Numbered from the stretch's first letter, positions 1-9,718 are shown. The stretch is DNA of 64,000 bases from Symbiodinium natans (GCA_905221605.1 CAJNDS010002065.1:329501-393500); one strand, 5' to 3'. Made by a program: numbers and translations. Notes: a model not told the origin generated them from the letters alone.

Positions 1-1539
1 AGTAATCAGAATTTCCCTGAGCCCACCCCTAGCGGCGTCCTGCCATTGAGATTGGCCTCTGGAGCCATTTCCGGCGAACCGCCTGAGCCGCAAGGTCTCC
101 ACCCAGAGATCGACTACACTGCACTACTCGGCTGCCTACTTCCACAGCTCCGGGCTGCTGAGTCCGCAGGAGCCCATGTCCTGCTCTTAGTCACGGACAG
201 TCGCTGCTTCTTGTCTATTCCGCATTTCCCCTACTTTGTCCGGCATTTGGTAGCACGCATGCAGTGGGAAGGCCCGTTTAAAGAGAGGTGGTTTCCCATC
301 TTGGTAAACACCAAGGAAGCGGGGTTAGCTTCTGTGCACTTTACGTGGGCGGGGCCCGAAATTCTGGCAGTCCTCAGAGTCCTTGCGCCAGGGGTGGTCT
401 TGATGTTGCTTGACCATGACACCTTGTTCACTGCCAGGTGGGAAGCAGAAGAGCTGCGAAGGTTTGCAGTCCTCGATCTACTGCCCAATACCCTCTCGAC
501 GGAGTCACTGGGCAGCATGGAAGTCGAGACGGACGAGACACAGCCCTGTGGCTCGCTTCCAGCCTCGCCGTGGAGTTGCTCGCCGGACGGGTCCATACCG
601 TGTGGGGCCCGATCGCCAAACTCAATTGGCATGGTTTGTGCGTCCGAGGACCAGCTTGAAGCAAATGGGGGATTGGTCATCTTCTACCCGAATGCTCCGG
701 ACGGCAAAACTCCCCGGCCCCCTCGCTTTTGCATCCCTAGCAACGTCGCTAGTGCGGTGACCTCCATTGGTACTGCGTTGAGCCGAGCCCTGCAGCTAGT
801 CATCATGCCCAGTGAAGTGCCCACTCCATTGCCTGGTATGCATGAGCAGGTGCCGTTGGACCAGATCCATTATCGGCAATGTCTACGCAACACCCCTCTT
901 GCCGGAACCACTGCTCACAAGCATTCTGACTTTGTGTTTGCGTGGGCACTTTTAGGAAGATACATACATGAAGTTGCGTGGAAAGCGGCCGACCTTAACA
1001 CTGGCCGGCCAGAGCCAGACATCCAGTTTGGCGCCTCCCCAGTCAGGCAGGTCAGAGGGGTCAAAACATGGGGACAAGGCCCGTATGAACAGGGATTTCT
1101 TCCCTTGCTCAGGGGTTACGGCGGCTCGCACTCCCGTTTGGCAATCCTACCTGGTCCTGACTTATTCATGGCGAACCGATACGCCGAGGTTATACCCCCT
1201 CCCTTTGTGCATGGATATGGTGCCAAAGGCAAAAACATCTTGCCGCAGTGGGGGAGTGTGGTACGGCTGCCTACTCTGCCCGAGTCGGTCTGGGGCAACG
1301 GGGACACCGTCCCTCTGTGGGCCTCTGTGGGAAAAAGGGCAGTGGACCAGTGCGGCTCCAGCTCTTCCCTGGAGTCCTCATGTTTTGGAAGAAAGATGCC
1401 CTATCTTCCTGCAGGGCCACCCCGAAATGGCGCAGTCGACCCAATACCCCAACTGGGCCGCTTGCTCTTCTTGCTGCCGCTGCGCATGCTTGGCTGGCCC
1501 AGGTGGATCTGCCGTGGCCTCTCTTTGCTGCAGACATAA
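1..1539 (+). CDS. Glycosyltransferase-like N-terminal segment (fragment)
   Basis: Frame 1 is open from base 1, so the true start is upstream; the first apparent start at 46 is only a TTG. The segment LLDHDTLFTARWE (about 405-443) has the hydrophobic strand plus D-x-D arrangement of nucleotide-sugar transferases. GLVIFYPNAP (about 670-700), YEQGFLPLLRGYGG (about 1084-1125) and HGYGAKGKN (about 1206-1232) look like conserved blocks. Between about 480 and 660 frame 1 reads poorly, while frame 3 gives LASSLAVELLAGRVH (552-596), suggesting two compensating indels. Beyond about 1300-1400 frame 1 is probably a shadow and the next segment takes over. The transferase assignment rests on one motif and is tentative. 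Confidence 0.45.
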   Translation, partial: SNQNFPEPTPSGVLPLRLASGAISGEPPEPQGLHPEIDYTALLGCLLPQLRAAESAGAHVLLLVTDSRCFLSIPHFPYFVRHLVARMQWEGPFKERWFPILVNTKEAGLASVHFTWAGPEILAVLRVLAPGVVLMLLDHDTLFTARWEAEELRRFAVLDLLPNTLSTESLGSMEVETDETQPCGSLPASPWSCSPDGSIPCGARSPNSIGMVCASEDQLEANGGLVIFYPNAPDGKTPRPPRFCIPSNVASAVTSIGTALSRALQLVIMPSEVPTPLPGMHEQVPLDQIHYRQCLRNTPLAGTTAHKHSDFVFAWALLGRYIHEVAWKAADLNTGRPEPDIQFGASPVRQVRGVKTWGQGPYEQGFLPLLRGYGGSHSRLAILPGPDLFMANRYAEVIPPPFVHGYGAKGKNILPQWGSVVRLPTLPESVWGNGDTVPLWASVGKRAVDQCGSSSSLESSCFGRKMPYLPAGPPRNGAVDPIPQLGRLLFLLPLRMLGWPRWICRGLSLLQT

Positions 1540-2486
1540 AGGTCACGCCGCTGGGCCTCAGTCAATACTGGGATGATGGACTTGCCATGCGTGTGCAACA
1601 AGCCCTGGCAGCCTTTGCCTTTCCTGCCTACCAGTACCCGCCCCCAAAGCCTCACCTAACCCCCTCAGGGGAATGTCGGTCGCTCTTCATTAGCGGGATG
1701 CATGGGAAGGCCGAGAATACGCCCTCCACTGTGTCGGGTAGCATCATTCACACAGCCAATTCCTATGCACTCACTGGCTTAGAAATGGAAACAGTCCGGG
1801 ACAACCAGGGCAAAAAAGTCCGATATGAGGACACACAACGCCCGTTGTTGCTTTCGACCAGCGGTAATGCCGCACATGCACTGCTGCTCCTGCCCCAAGC
1901 CGCCCAGCTGTGGGCACGTGCTCTGTACCCTCAGGTCGAAGGATGCGGTCTGCCAGCGGCGGTTCGTGCTAGAATCAGCTCGGTAGAAGCCTCCCTGACA
2001 ATGTGCCCGGCCCTAGCTCACTTGCACATGCCACATACTGCTGCGCTGACCGCTCTGCATGTGGGCCTCGCCGCGGGGAGAGCTGGCGAGTGCAAACTGT
2101 GCGTTACGGGTTTCTCTGCTGGGTCGTATACGGGCGCTGCTGTGGCTATCGCTTGGCATGAGCGCCAAAAGCTTCCTGACTGCAAGGGCGATTTTGTCCA
2201 CATCAAGGCACGTTTGGGCGGCATTGCCATGCCACGGGCCATGCTGCAATATATCCTGGGTTCGGAATTGCGGCACGCTGTTAGTCTTGTCCATCATGAG
2301 AGCGACCAGCTTTGTATCTTCCGGCCCAGCCAGGCAGCAAGGATGCAAGCGATTGGCGCGGGAGCGCGTCTCTACTACTTCACTGGACCTGAGTCACTTG
2401 GCAGTGGTGGACACTCTTATGGTCACTTTGTCCACAGTGAAGAGCTATTCCAGCTCACGCCGGGGATTATGTGCATAAGGAATTGA
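1248..2486 (+). CDS. Alpha/beta-hydrolase-like segment of the giant unit
   Basis: Frame 3 continues the unit after a frame change near 1290-1400. CVTGFSAGSYTGA holds a nucleophile elbow, with Ser at 2115-2117. An acidic site follows in HHESDQLCIF (Asp codon 2304-2306), and histidines follow in GGHSYGHFVH (2412, 2424, 2433), in the order Ser-Asp-His expected of an alpha/beta hydrolase. The upstream part (AQVDLPWPLFA, about 1500-1530) probably belongs to the preceding domain. The frame ends in a stop at 2484-2486, where the next frame already reads well, so a small indel there is likely. Substrate unknown. Confidence 0.5.
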   Translation: MGECGTAAYSARVGLGQRGHRPSVGLCGKKGSGPVRLQLFPGVLMFWKKDALSSCRATPKWRSRPNTPTGPLALLAAAAHAWLAQVDLPWPLFAADIKVTPLGLSQYWDDGLAMRVQQALAAFAFPAYQYPPPKPHLTPSGECRSLFISGMHGKAENTPSTVSGSIIHTANSYALTGLEMETVRDNQGKKVRYEDTQRPLLLSTSGNAAHALLLLPQAAQLWARALYPQVEGCGLPAAVRARISSVEASLTMCPALAHLHMPHTAALTALHVGLAAGRAGECKLCVTGFSAGSYTGAAVAIAWHERQKLPDCKGDFVHIKARLGGIAMPRAMLQYILGSELRHAVSLVHHESDQLCIFRPSQAARMQAIGAGARLYYFTGPESLGSGGHSYGHFVHSEELFQLTPGIMCIRN

Positions 2487-3560
2487 CTAAAAAGATTTGC
2501 GGCTTGGCCGACCCCCGGATGGATCGCACAGTGCGAGCAGGTTTGATGGGGGTTGCGTGTGGCTCTGTCCAGCTTTCGGATAAGTCTAAAACTTTCATCA
2601 ACTCCGTGCTGGGACGGCAAATCAGACGCCCCGATATGGAGGCTTTTCTCCGGATACCTTCCGCTGAGAACCGGAGCATTGCCAGTCTCCGTGCTGACTG
2701 TACCCAAGTCCTCCTGACGGATGCCAAGCCGCATCTGGCTGATTTGCCGCCCCCGTATCATGAACTTGGTCCCACGATGAAGCTTGTTTTGGGTATGTGG
2801 CTCCCCCACCTGTCGTTAGAACGCCTGGTTGACATGCTGGGTTATCAGTTTTTAGCCATGGCCTCGGAAGCAGAAATCGAGGAGGAGCCCTCGGAACAGT
2901 ATCACTACCCAGAGCAAGCTGCGGTCAAGCGGGCCGCCGCCCGTGTGGCGATAAAGCCCGGCACGCATACGTGGCCAATCTGCCTTCTCCATCGAGTTTA
3001 CCCACGGACGTCGGTCATGCTCCTTACACCGGAGTTGGCGGATGTCCCTGACTGGGCTACAAAGTGGTTTGCTGTCGCTGGTAAAGTGCCGGCCAAGGGC
3101 ACTGCTTTGCTGGTTACCTTGAGAGAAGACAAGGGAGATGTGGCCTACCCAGGCATGTTTATAGAGCTCCTTGCCCCGAAGAAGCTTTCCAACGGCCCTG
3201 GAGAAAGTAAGGCCATGCAGCCAGTCAATATAACCATTGCCCTGCTCTTGACTGATGAACAGCACAACCAATTCGCGCAACGACCCTCATTGCCGAGAGT
3301 CAGCCAGCTTGAAGTTCTGCCCGGAGGAGCCTCTACCCCGCTTTGGGATGCCCTGTTACACATGCCTAGGGAAAGGCAACATGTTGCATTGGGCGTTCCG
3401 CTAGAAGACTCGCCTCTTGATGCCATCCGGCAGCCACATTGGTTGCCGGGCTTTCTCACGGATCTAGTGCTTGTCCTCATTATCGGGCTGGTGGTGAGAG
3501 GGAACTGGCACGTGGGCACAGCTCATTCACCCGGAGGTCTGCCAAGTCTTCAGAGGCAAG
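2471..3560 (+). CDS. Uncharacterised segment between hydrolase and helicase
   Basis: Frame 2 reads on directly from the hydrolase-like part. It includes an acidic patch (EAEIEEEPSEQYHY, about 2870-2910) and a beta-rich stretch (GTALLVTLREDKGD). No family is recognised. The frame stays open to 3634, but from about 3500 frame 3 is more protein-like (IHPEVCQVFRGKHATQ), and frame 3 only opens after a stop at 3495-3497, so the shift lies at about 3496-3530. Confidence 0.45.
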
Positions 3561-4889
3561 CACGCAACGCAAGCTGCGCAGGCATCGCCTACTGCGGGTC
3601 CGGGGGCTTCCAACACCTTGCAAAGCTTCCTTAACCTTTGGCTTGCGGAGGAACAAACCTATCGCAAAGAATGGACGCCGACGCTGCTGAGTGGCGTGTT
3701 AGCCACGCTGCCTGACTCTCCGCTGCCCGGCCAGGAGGACGCCCGGACTCCTGCGCTGTGGCATGCGGAGCGTCTACGCATGTCCCAGGCCTCGTTGAGT
3801 AACGAGCACGATCCGAGGACTCGCGCCAGCATCTTTGCGCTCGCAGTTGGTCCCGCCTTCCTTACGTGCCTCTGTGATACCTTTTGGGGGGCGGATGGAC
3901 ACCTGGCAGCGCTGCTGGGAGCGTGCTCGTACGGCCTGGCCGCTAATCGTACTTCTGTATTCATAACGGGGGCGCCTGGCAGCGGGAAGACACGATCCTG
4001 CGCGTTTCTAGGAGTTCTTCTTGCGTGCCTGACGAACCGGCTCACCCTGTACACCGCTCATGGCAATGAATCGGTTCGTGCCTATGTCGAGGCGGTTGAT
4101 AGGCTCACGACTGCTAGCAATGAATTTGTTCGCAGCCGCATCGTTCGCATACCGGGTAACAAGGAGAAGGACACACATAAGCTCCCCTTTGATGTGCACG
4201 ATTTGTACCGGGGGCTACTTGTAGCCACGACGCATGGTACGATTGTGGCAAGGCTTAGCTTTCCCTACTCGCAGCTCATTAACCGTCTAAAGGATGTTGA
4301 GTTGCTCCTCCGAGATGAAGCCCAGCAATTGGGCACACCGGGTTCCAACACCATCCTGGCGCACATCAAGCATGCACTCGATGTCATGATTGGCGACCAC
4401 AGACAGCCCGCTGGAGGATCGCGGCCCAATTACCACTTCGTCACGGAGTTGTTGGAGCAAAAGATTTGTGGTCTCAATGCGGTCCCTGCCGACCTCCACA
4501 CGCCAGCCACCTTGCCTGCGGCCCTTTTGCGGCAAACGGCCCAAAGTTCCGGCCCGTGGAAAAAGGGGCAAGGCGAGATGCCCTCTTGGGGCAAGCCCCA
4601 CCGTTCCTCTGGAGCGTCAGAAGTGTTGTTCTCAGCGGTCTCGATGCTGGATTCGATTCTCTGTATGAGCATCGTCAAACCGAAGCAAGCCGAGACAGTC
4701 ATGCAGGCCGCCGGGCTGAAGGCCATTGTCGGACCGGCTATCAACCTCTCGCTCTGTTCATCCATGCGCCATTCTATACGCATGTCGGTACTCGGAGGCG
4801 TGCCGCTTCGATCTGACAGGCGGGGTCCCTCGGCTACTTATGCCACCAGGTCCCACGATGCAGCACCTGCTCGGGCGGCCACTGCGTAG
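3498..4889 (+). CDS. SF1 (UPF1-like) helicase, RecA-like domain 1
   Basis: Frame 3 carries Walker A GAPGSGKT at 3969-3992, a DExx-box variant RDEAQQLG at 4311-4334, and motif III GDHRQPAGG at 4392-4418. The order and spacing match superfamily 1 helicases of the UPF1/DNA2 type, which use ATP to move along nucleic acid. DEAQQ with GDHRQ is characteristic of SF1 rather than of DEAD-box SF2 enzymes. The reading becomes poor after about 4740; the rest of the helicase continues in frame 1 from about 4820, with a short frame 2 stretch (LALFIHAPFYTHVG) between, so two indels are likely there. Confidence 0.65.
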   Translation, partial: EGTGTWAQLIHPEVCQVFRGKHATQAAQASPTAGPGASNTLQSFLNLWLAEEQTYRKEWTPTLLSGVLATLPDSPLPGQEDARTPALWHAERLRMSQASLSNEHDPRTRASIFALAVGPAFLTCLCDTFWGADGHLAALLGACSYGLAANRTSVFITGAPGSGKTRSCAFLGVLLACLTNRLTLYTAHGNESVRAYVEAVDRLTTASNEFVRSRIVRIPGNKEKDTHKLPFDVHDLYRGLLVATTHGTIVARLSFPYSQLINRLKDVELLLRDEAQQLGTPGSNTILAHIKHALDVMIGDHRQPAGGSRPNYHFVTELLEQKICGLNAVPADLHTPATLPAALLRQTAQSSGPWKKGQGEMPSWGKPHRSSGASEVLFSAVSMLDSILCMSIVKPKQAETVMQAAGLKAIVGPAINLSLCSSMRHSIRMSVLGGVPLRSDRRGPSATYATRSHDAAPARAATA

Positions 4890-5757
4890 CTTTGCAGGCA
4901 GGTGGATGGAAACGTGCCGATGGGTACGGGTGCCAGATCAGGATGAGACCCAAACCAAACTAGGCAGAAGCTACGACCTCAGCATGGTCCTGGCGGACAT
5001 TGTGCTCACTTTTGGGCACCAGGTATATCATGACTCCCCTATCGGGATGGTCTCTCAGTATGCCAGGATTGTTACTCAAATGAAGTTTATGCTGCAGTCG
5101 AGTCTCCCCGCAGACCCACTGGGCGATGACGATATGAGCCTACTTGAAGCCTGCCAAACCGCGCAAGATTTCCCGCTGACTGGCGCGCCCACCACTTGGA
5201 GCCTTGTGACGTTTCGGACCTTCCTCATGAATCACATAGGGTCCCTTAAACGCTTCTTCGGCGCTATCACCACGGCTTGCTCCACTGGCCCCACATTTGG
5301 GATAGGTGTCTTTGTGACTTGTCGGGCTTCTGGATTCCTGTTTAGTAGCGAGGCAGGGTTTGCCCGAGCCACCTCCTCCTTCACGAGAGGACTTGGGGCT
5401 TTGGTTTTCGTGGCACCGCACTACTCTGATGGTATAGGTGCATGCTTCCAAATGGCGGCCTGCGCAACCGGAGGCCTGATTGAATGCGCGGAATATGTGC
5501 GCACACAAGCCAGCTTGTGGAGCATGGATGGCCCTGGCGTTGCAAAGGCATTACACAAGCAAGCCTTCCGAGAACGGACAGTAGCCAGCATCGTGCTGCC
5601 TGCGGAACGCAAAGTAGGGCTGGACCTCTTTGAAGCCCCACCCCTGCATCAAGCGTGGGCCTTGAAGGCCACCTGGGGAGATAAGCGGGAAGTTCTTTAC
5701 CGCACACTGGGGGAGCCCCTCTTTCACTTCCAACTCCTACTCGGGCACCATTGCTAG
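4726..5757 (+). CDS. SF1 helicase, RecA-like domain 2
   Basis: Frame 1 continues the helicase. IGMVSQYARIV (5041-5073) corresponds to the IGxIxPY block before the last motifs of UPF1-like helicases. ATSSFTRGLGALVFV (about 5368-5415) corresponds to motif VI, with Arg at 5386-5388 in FTRG. The frame stops at 5755-5757. Frame 2 is open from 5666 and reads GEISGKFFTAHWGS then FVLEPLPNAVY, linking straight into the next ORF, so a frame change lies at 5666-5757. Confidence 0.6.
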   Translation: MSDRLSTSRSVHPCAILYACRYSEACRFDLTGGVPRLLMPPGPTMQHLLGRPLRSFAGRWMETCRWVRVPDQDETQTKLGRSYDLSMVLADIVLTFGHQVYHDSPIGMVSQYARIVTQMKFMLQSSLPADPLGDDDMSLLEACQTAQDFPLTGAPTTWSLVTFRTFLMNHIGSLKRFFGAITTACSTGPTFGIGVFVTCRASGFLFSSEAGFARATSSFTRGLGALVFVAPHYSDGIGACFQMAACATGGLIECAEYVRTQASLWSMDGPGVAKALHKQAFRERTVASIVLPAERKVGLDLFEAPPLHQAWALKATWGDKREVLYRTLGEPLFHFQLLLGHHC

Positions 5758-8680
5758 TCTGCAAACGCGCGGCTTCGTCCTGGAGCCCTTGCCCAATGCT
5801 GTGTATTGTGTCCCCTTCCAGCCGGTGAGGGAAGGAGATGGGGTCGCCCAGTACCTCACCTGCTTGCTAGGGGATACCAGCATTAGGACGCCGCCCAAGC
5901 GGGGATCTGCTCAACGCGCTGACCCGGCTTTCGAACACAAGGCCGGCATAATGCGAGCCCCCCGCGGTCTTCACCTCCTACCTGTTCGTACGGGTAAGGC
6001 TGCCTCCGAAACTGCGATTGATGTGGACTCTCCGGGAAACAGCCCTGTGCCCGCGGGTAGTCACAGTCCCGACGTGGTAGCTGCTACTGCAGTCGAGGTT
6101 CTTACGCCGCTGCAGTCACCAGCCCAAAGCGAAGCTATCACCAACGCGCGCCATGGTGAGCGGTGGGGTACACCATGGCTCAAGCCTCGGGCCGCGGGGG
6201 GCTCCATTGCGGCAGCTGTCAGCCCACCTCCGGCAGCTAAACGGGACGTTTCCCGAACACCCTGCGGCACCCCAACGCGGGAGAGAGGACCACTGAAGAA
6301 GGAGCCTGCAACGAAAGAGCCTGCGGTTGTGCCGGCCGTGAGTCCTAGGGCTCTGGATGCTTGTGTGACGACTCCCTCTAGTGAAGTTGCCCACAGGATC
6401 GGAGGGAGTAGCGCCGCCTCGTGTCCACCCCGTAGTGGAGGCAACATTAGGGACCCACCGCCTGGCGTACGACGTCCACCCAGCCCCCGGACACGGCCCA
6501 CGCACGCAACATTTCCGGAGGGGATTCGGACGGTTGAGGCATCACAGCCCCCTTGCGCTAAGTCTCCCACGGACTCACTTGGCCTGACGGAACCAAAATC
6601 GTATCTCCCTATGCCTCCCCATGGCCCGACGCCCATCCCCGCCAGGCCTGTGCCCGCTGTCCAAGCTCGCAAGGAAAGTCGGCCTCTCGTTTTGGACAAA
6701 GACGGCTCTCAGCATCTGGAACCACCAAAAGCCAAGCCTCGAGGGCCTAGCGAGCCCAGTGGCACCCGCGACCCCAGCGCCCCAGCCTGTGCACCCATCA
6801 TGCAGAGCAACAAAGACTCGGTCTGTGATCTCATGTGGCGCGCACTTGCAGCGGGACATCACTTTGGTAAGAATGTCAAACCTCGGCCCTACATGAGCCT
6901 GCGTGACTCGCAACACCTCACAACACACTGCCAGCAGCTTCGGGCATATAGGGCCTATGAGGTGTTTTTGAACGGCATACCGAACCAGCTGCAAGACTCG
7001 GAGATGCTGATCGGAATCGCGGACACGCTACTGCATCTGCCTGAAACGTTTCCGGCGGCGTATTTGAAGGTTTATGACCCTATCATCACGCAGTGTCTTA
7101 GACTGTCGGGGGCATTGCAGCATTTCGACCTTGCTGAAATGTTGGATTGCCCGGTCCCGCAGCTGGACAAAGCAAGGCTTTCGGAGTCCCTGGTGGGGTA
7201 TGGCTTTCTTACCACAGCGCAGTACATCGCGGATCTTTTCTCTGCGGTGTCGGACTTGCCGAGTGTCATCAATGCCAGTTTTCCTGCAATGCTCAGCTAC
7301 GCTGACCCAGATTATTGGCTGGGTGCACTTCTGCTCGCATTCGAGTCCCACCAAAAAGGTCCCCTGGAGCGAACGGCCGGGCTGCCCATTGTTATTGGTT
7401 TTCCTGAATCTGACAATAAAATTACTGACCTGCAGATCAATGTGCCGCCCGCAGCCATGGTGGCCTTCTTAGCTGGCCGCGCTTATCGGTGTCCCAAGTG
7501 CCCTACTACCAAATATGTGATGGACGCGCACAGTGGACTGCCACAAGTCACTGGCCAAGCCTCCCAAGAAGCCTTGCAGGCATGGGCCGCAGCTGCTAAG
7601 CACACGGACGTGGAAACGGCCAGGCTTGCCCAGCCCAACCTGAATACGTTCCTAGGCATCACGCTGCAGGGCACAGAGACACTTGGGCAAAGGCACTATC
7701 AAGAATTTAGGCCGGACCTCCCCCCTGCCCATTTCCTTGACGCCATCCGGCTTGCCCTTGCGGCCTCGGTGGCCAACCAAAACATTGAACACTTTTGGTC
7801 AGTTTATAACTTGGAATGGCCTGACACTTCTCACAGAATGGCTGTTTTTCTACGGCGAGTGTTGCCCCTAGAGTGCTTGCTCTCCTCGCCCTTGGCTGCG
7901 CCTGTGGAAGTGAACACTGCGGCAGCCTCGCCGGAGGTCGTCAGCATCTCTTCCGAAACTAACGAAGGTTCTCCCTGCCCGATGGATGACATGTCGGATG
8001 CGGAGGACGAACCCGAGGCACAGGTGAATGATTGGCGCTTCTCGGAGCTGCGAACCACTGACCTTGCAGCTTTGCGAGAAGTGGATGTCTCAGCCCCTTT
8101 CCGACTGCCAGTCATCTTCGATGCGCATTGGAAAGGGATCAGCACCACACCCACCAAGCATGGGCCAAAACGTCCCCGAAATGAGTGGTATGACGCAGCC
8201 ACTGCTCACTGGGCTGCCATTAAGGGGCTCATGCGAGCTAAACATCCAACCAAGCAGCGACTCAACAGCTTCTGGTTTAAGATGTACTGCCATGGCACCT
8301 CCAAGGACCCTGATCCTTCGGCCCTACGTGCGGCAGTTACCTCCTTCCCCTTTCAGTATAAGGACGAAGGTGTTGTGCAGTACCGGCAAATCCAGGAAGC
8401 TGTCCGGGTGATGTGGCTCGCGGCCCAAACCTCAATGACAAGATACAGAGGTATCCCCATTCCGGACGGCATCCCTGAGTGGGGGGTTGATGAGCAAGAG
8501 CTGCCTCCAATGCAGGTCATGCCCAGCCGTACGCGTTCCCATACCACCTCAGATGGCCATCGCTCTCGGCGTCCGGACTGGGAGGGCTCCTGGCAATGGA
8601 CAGCAAGCTGTCATCTGAGGGCTCCTACTGACGCCATGAACGCGCCATTGAGTCCTTTCATGGCATGCTGCCTAGCGTGA
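5666..8680 (+). CDS. C-terminal region of the giant unit: proline-rich linker plus globular domain
   Basis: This is the longest intact frame in the window (about 1,000 codons, frame 2). The apparent start at 5789 is a TTG and the frame is open upstream to 5666, so I treat it as a continuation of the helicase, not a separate gene. Positions 5900-6830 encode a disordered, Pro/Ser/Arg-rich linker. Positions 6830-7850 encode a helical domain with half of a possible zinc site (CPKCPTTK, from 7490). An acidic segment (DDMSDAEDEPEAQ, about 7985-8025) precedes a last domain with several Trp residues (EWYDAATAHW). No family is recognised. It ends at TGA 8678-8680, where a hairpin begins. Confidence 0.6.
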   Translation, partial: RPPGEISGKFFTAHWGSPSFTSNSYSGTIASLQTRGFVLEPLPNAVYCVPFQPVREGDGVAQYLTCLLGDTSIRTPPKRGSAQRADPAFEHKAGIMRAPRGLHLLPVRTGKAASETAIDVDSPGNSPVPAGSHSPDVVAATAVEVLTPLQSPAQSEAITNARHGERWGTPWLKPRAAGGSIAAAVSPPPAAKRDVSRTPCGTPTRERGPLKKEPATKEPAVVPAVSPRALDACVTTPSSEVAHRIGGSSAASCPPRSGGNIRDPPPGVRRPPSPRTRPTHATFPEGIRTVEASQPPCAKSPTDSLGLTEPKSYLPMPPHGPTPIPARPVPAVQARKESRPLVLDKDGSQHLEPPKAKPRGPSEPSGTRDPSAPACAPIMQSNKDSVCDLMWRALAAGHHFGKNVKPRPYMSLRDSQHLTTHCQQLRAYRAYEVFLNGIPNQLQDSEMLIGIADTLLHLPETFPAAYLKVYDPIITQCLRLSGALQHFDLAEMLDCPVPQLDKARLSESLVGYGFLTTAQYIADLFSAVSDLPSVINASFPAMLSYADPDYWLGALLLAFESHQKGPLERTAGLPIVIGFPESDNKITDLQINVPPAAMVAFLAGRAYRCPKCPTTKYVMDAHSGLPQVTGQASQEALQAWAAAAKHTDVETARLAQPNLNTFLGITLQGTETLGQRHYQEFRPDLPPAHFLDAIRLALAASVANQNIEHFWSVYNLEWPDTSHRMAVFLRRVLPLECLLSSPLAAPVEVNTAAASPEVVSISSETNEGSPCPMDDMSDAEDEPEAQVNDWRFSELRTTDLAALREVDVSAPFRLPVIFDAHWKGISTTPTKHGPKRPRNEWYDAATAHWAAIKGLMRAKHPTKQRLNSFWFKMYCHGTSKDPDPSALRAAVTSFPFQYKDEGVVQYRQIQEAVRVMWLAAQTSMTRYRGIPIPDGIPEWGVDEQELPPMQVMPSRTRSHTTSDGHRSRRPDWEGSWQWTASCHLRAPTDAMNAPLSPFMACCLA

Positions 8681-8696
8681 TGTGAGCCCTCACATC
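8679..8696. repeat. Hairpin GATGTGAG-CC-CTCACATC, copy 1
   Basis: Perfect 8-bp arms with a 2-nt centre, overlapping the stop codon of the giant unit. The same motif with the same right flank (TCCTC..CCGA) recurs at 9342 and, with one arm mismatch, at 9867. It could act in RNA 3' end formation or be the edge of a repeated module. Confidence 0.7.
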
Positions 8697-9616
8697 TCCT
8701 CGCCGATACATGCCGCAAGACTACCTCGGGATATTCTTGGTTTGGCAACCCTCTCGTGGTCTATGCCACGGATTGGATCGTGCTTGTCTTTTGTGTGCTT
8801 ACAGCTTGCAGCTGTGAACACCCTTCTGGGTCGGCCCCGCGGTGTGCCTGTGGGAGCGGGGGGCCTTTCTTTCGTGGTTGCTCCACTGGCCATCTGCCAC
8901 GGACTGCCCTGGGCCGGTCCTGCCTGGATGTTCCAGCTCTGTCATCGGTAAAACGGCCAATCTTCCTTTCCTCTGCCCCCTCTAGGTGGGCAGGTTGCCT
9001 GCTTCTATGTGCCACGATCAAGTGTGAACCCCTCGGACTAGAGGGTTGACCATCTCTCGTCACGAAGGTGACACCCCCTTGGCGTACAACGACGTCATGC
9101 CTATTGGGAGAGACCAGCTAGGGGATGCTGCTTCCGGGTTGTGGACACTCCTATGCGGAGATCAGGTTTCCACTTCCCTGGCAATGTGCCATCGAGCACC
9201 TGTGAACAACCTGGCCTTCACGAGAGCCATTCTCGCCTGTGCTTGGGTTGCTACGGGGTTCCCTGCCTGCTTGGTGTCTATCTCTGCTTGCGTCAAAGCA
9301 GCCATACATGACTACCTCCCCATCGATAGGTCGCCAAGCGTGATGTGAGCCCTCACATCTCCTCACCGACGTCTGTCAGTTTGGGCATGGACGGTCTGAT
9401 TCTGGGTATTGAACCCTCAACCCTCACCGGCCAAGGAGATAGTTGCTTGGCCTTGAGTGCGAAGTTTCGATTGGGGGACTCTCCCGCTTCCTGCGGGGCA
9501 GGTGGGGTCCCCGCCTGCTTTGGTTTACCTGATGGCTCTGAGTGGAACGAAGCAGTCAAGCCTGCTTTGGCCGGCGGACGAGCTCTTGTGAGTCAAAAGA
9601 ACGTTGCGCTTTGTGC
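8681..9616 (+). other. Non-coding 3' region of the giant unit
   Basis: About 0.9 kb with only short ORFs. Two of them (89 aa from 8682, 97 aa from 9345) begin with the same MSPHISSP only because both start inside the repeated hairpin module, so I do not treat them as genes. A diverged copy of the CCACTGGCTGACC module lies near 8880-8937 (CTGCCCTGGGCCGGTC shared with 10268). Nothing else recognised. Confidence 0.5.
9342..9359. repeat. Hairpin GATGTGAG-CC-CTCACATC, copy 2
   Basis: Identical to the copy at 8679, preceded by AGCGT as in copy 1 and followed by TCCTCACCGAC. The flanking identity shows the module is longer than the hairpin. Confidence 0.7.
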
Positions 9617-9718
9617 TCGGAGAGGCTCCACTGGCTGACCACCATGGAGTACTCTGGGCTGGTCCTACCCCTTTGTTCTTGCCGTTAAGTCCCCACTGGC
9701 TGACCACCATGGGGCAAC
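9617..9718 (+). repeat. Duplicated module with CACTGGCTGACCACCATGG, copy 1
   Basis: Contains CACTGGCTGACCACCATGG twice, separated by a segment ending GTTAAGTCCC. The same arrangement recurs at about 10240-10340. Confidence 0.7.

Larger units (their letters stand above)
1..8680 (+). pseudogene. Giant multi-domain coding unit broken by frame changes
   Basis: A single coding unit of about 2,890 codons can be followed from the left edge to a TGA at 8678-8680, but it changes frame at roughly 1290-1400, 2471-2486, 3496-3530, 4740-4830 and 5666-5757, with a likely compensated pair at about 480-660. Domain order is DxD glycosyltransferase-like, alpha/beta-hydrolase-like, SF1 helicase, proline-rich linker, globular C-terminus. 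The segments abut with no room for introns at most joins, which argues for one former ORF rather than separate genes. I recall large dinoflagellate proteins with this mix of motifs, but cannot confirm that here. The breaks may be decay of a repeated element or uncorrected sequencing indels. The 5' end is outside the window. Confidence 0.65.

Noticed and set aside
231-680. Minus-strand 149-codon ORF
   Set aside because: A shadow of the plus-strand giant unit, with no recognisable domain.
6173-6184. CCATGGCTCAAG as a relict spliced leader
   Set aside because: It lies inside a long reading frame and lacks the TTT of the leader; a 9-base match is expected by chance.
6061-6699. Minus-strand 212-codon ORF
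   Set aside because: Opposite the proline-rich linker; its Gly/Arg-rich composition is what antisense of Pro-rich code gives.
8682-8951. MSPHISSP small genes (also at 9345)
   Set aside because: The shared start comes from the repeated hairpin module and begins at GTG; the rest of the two ORFs is unrelated.
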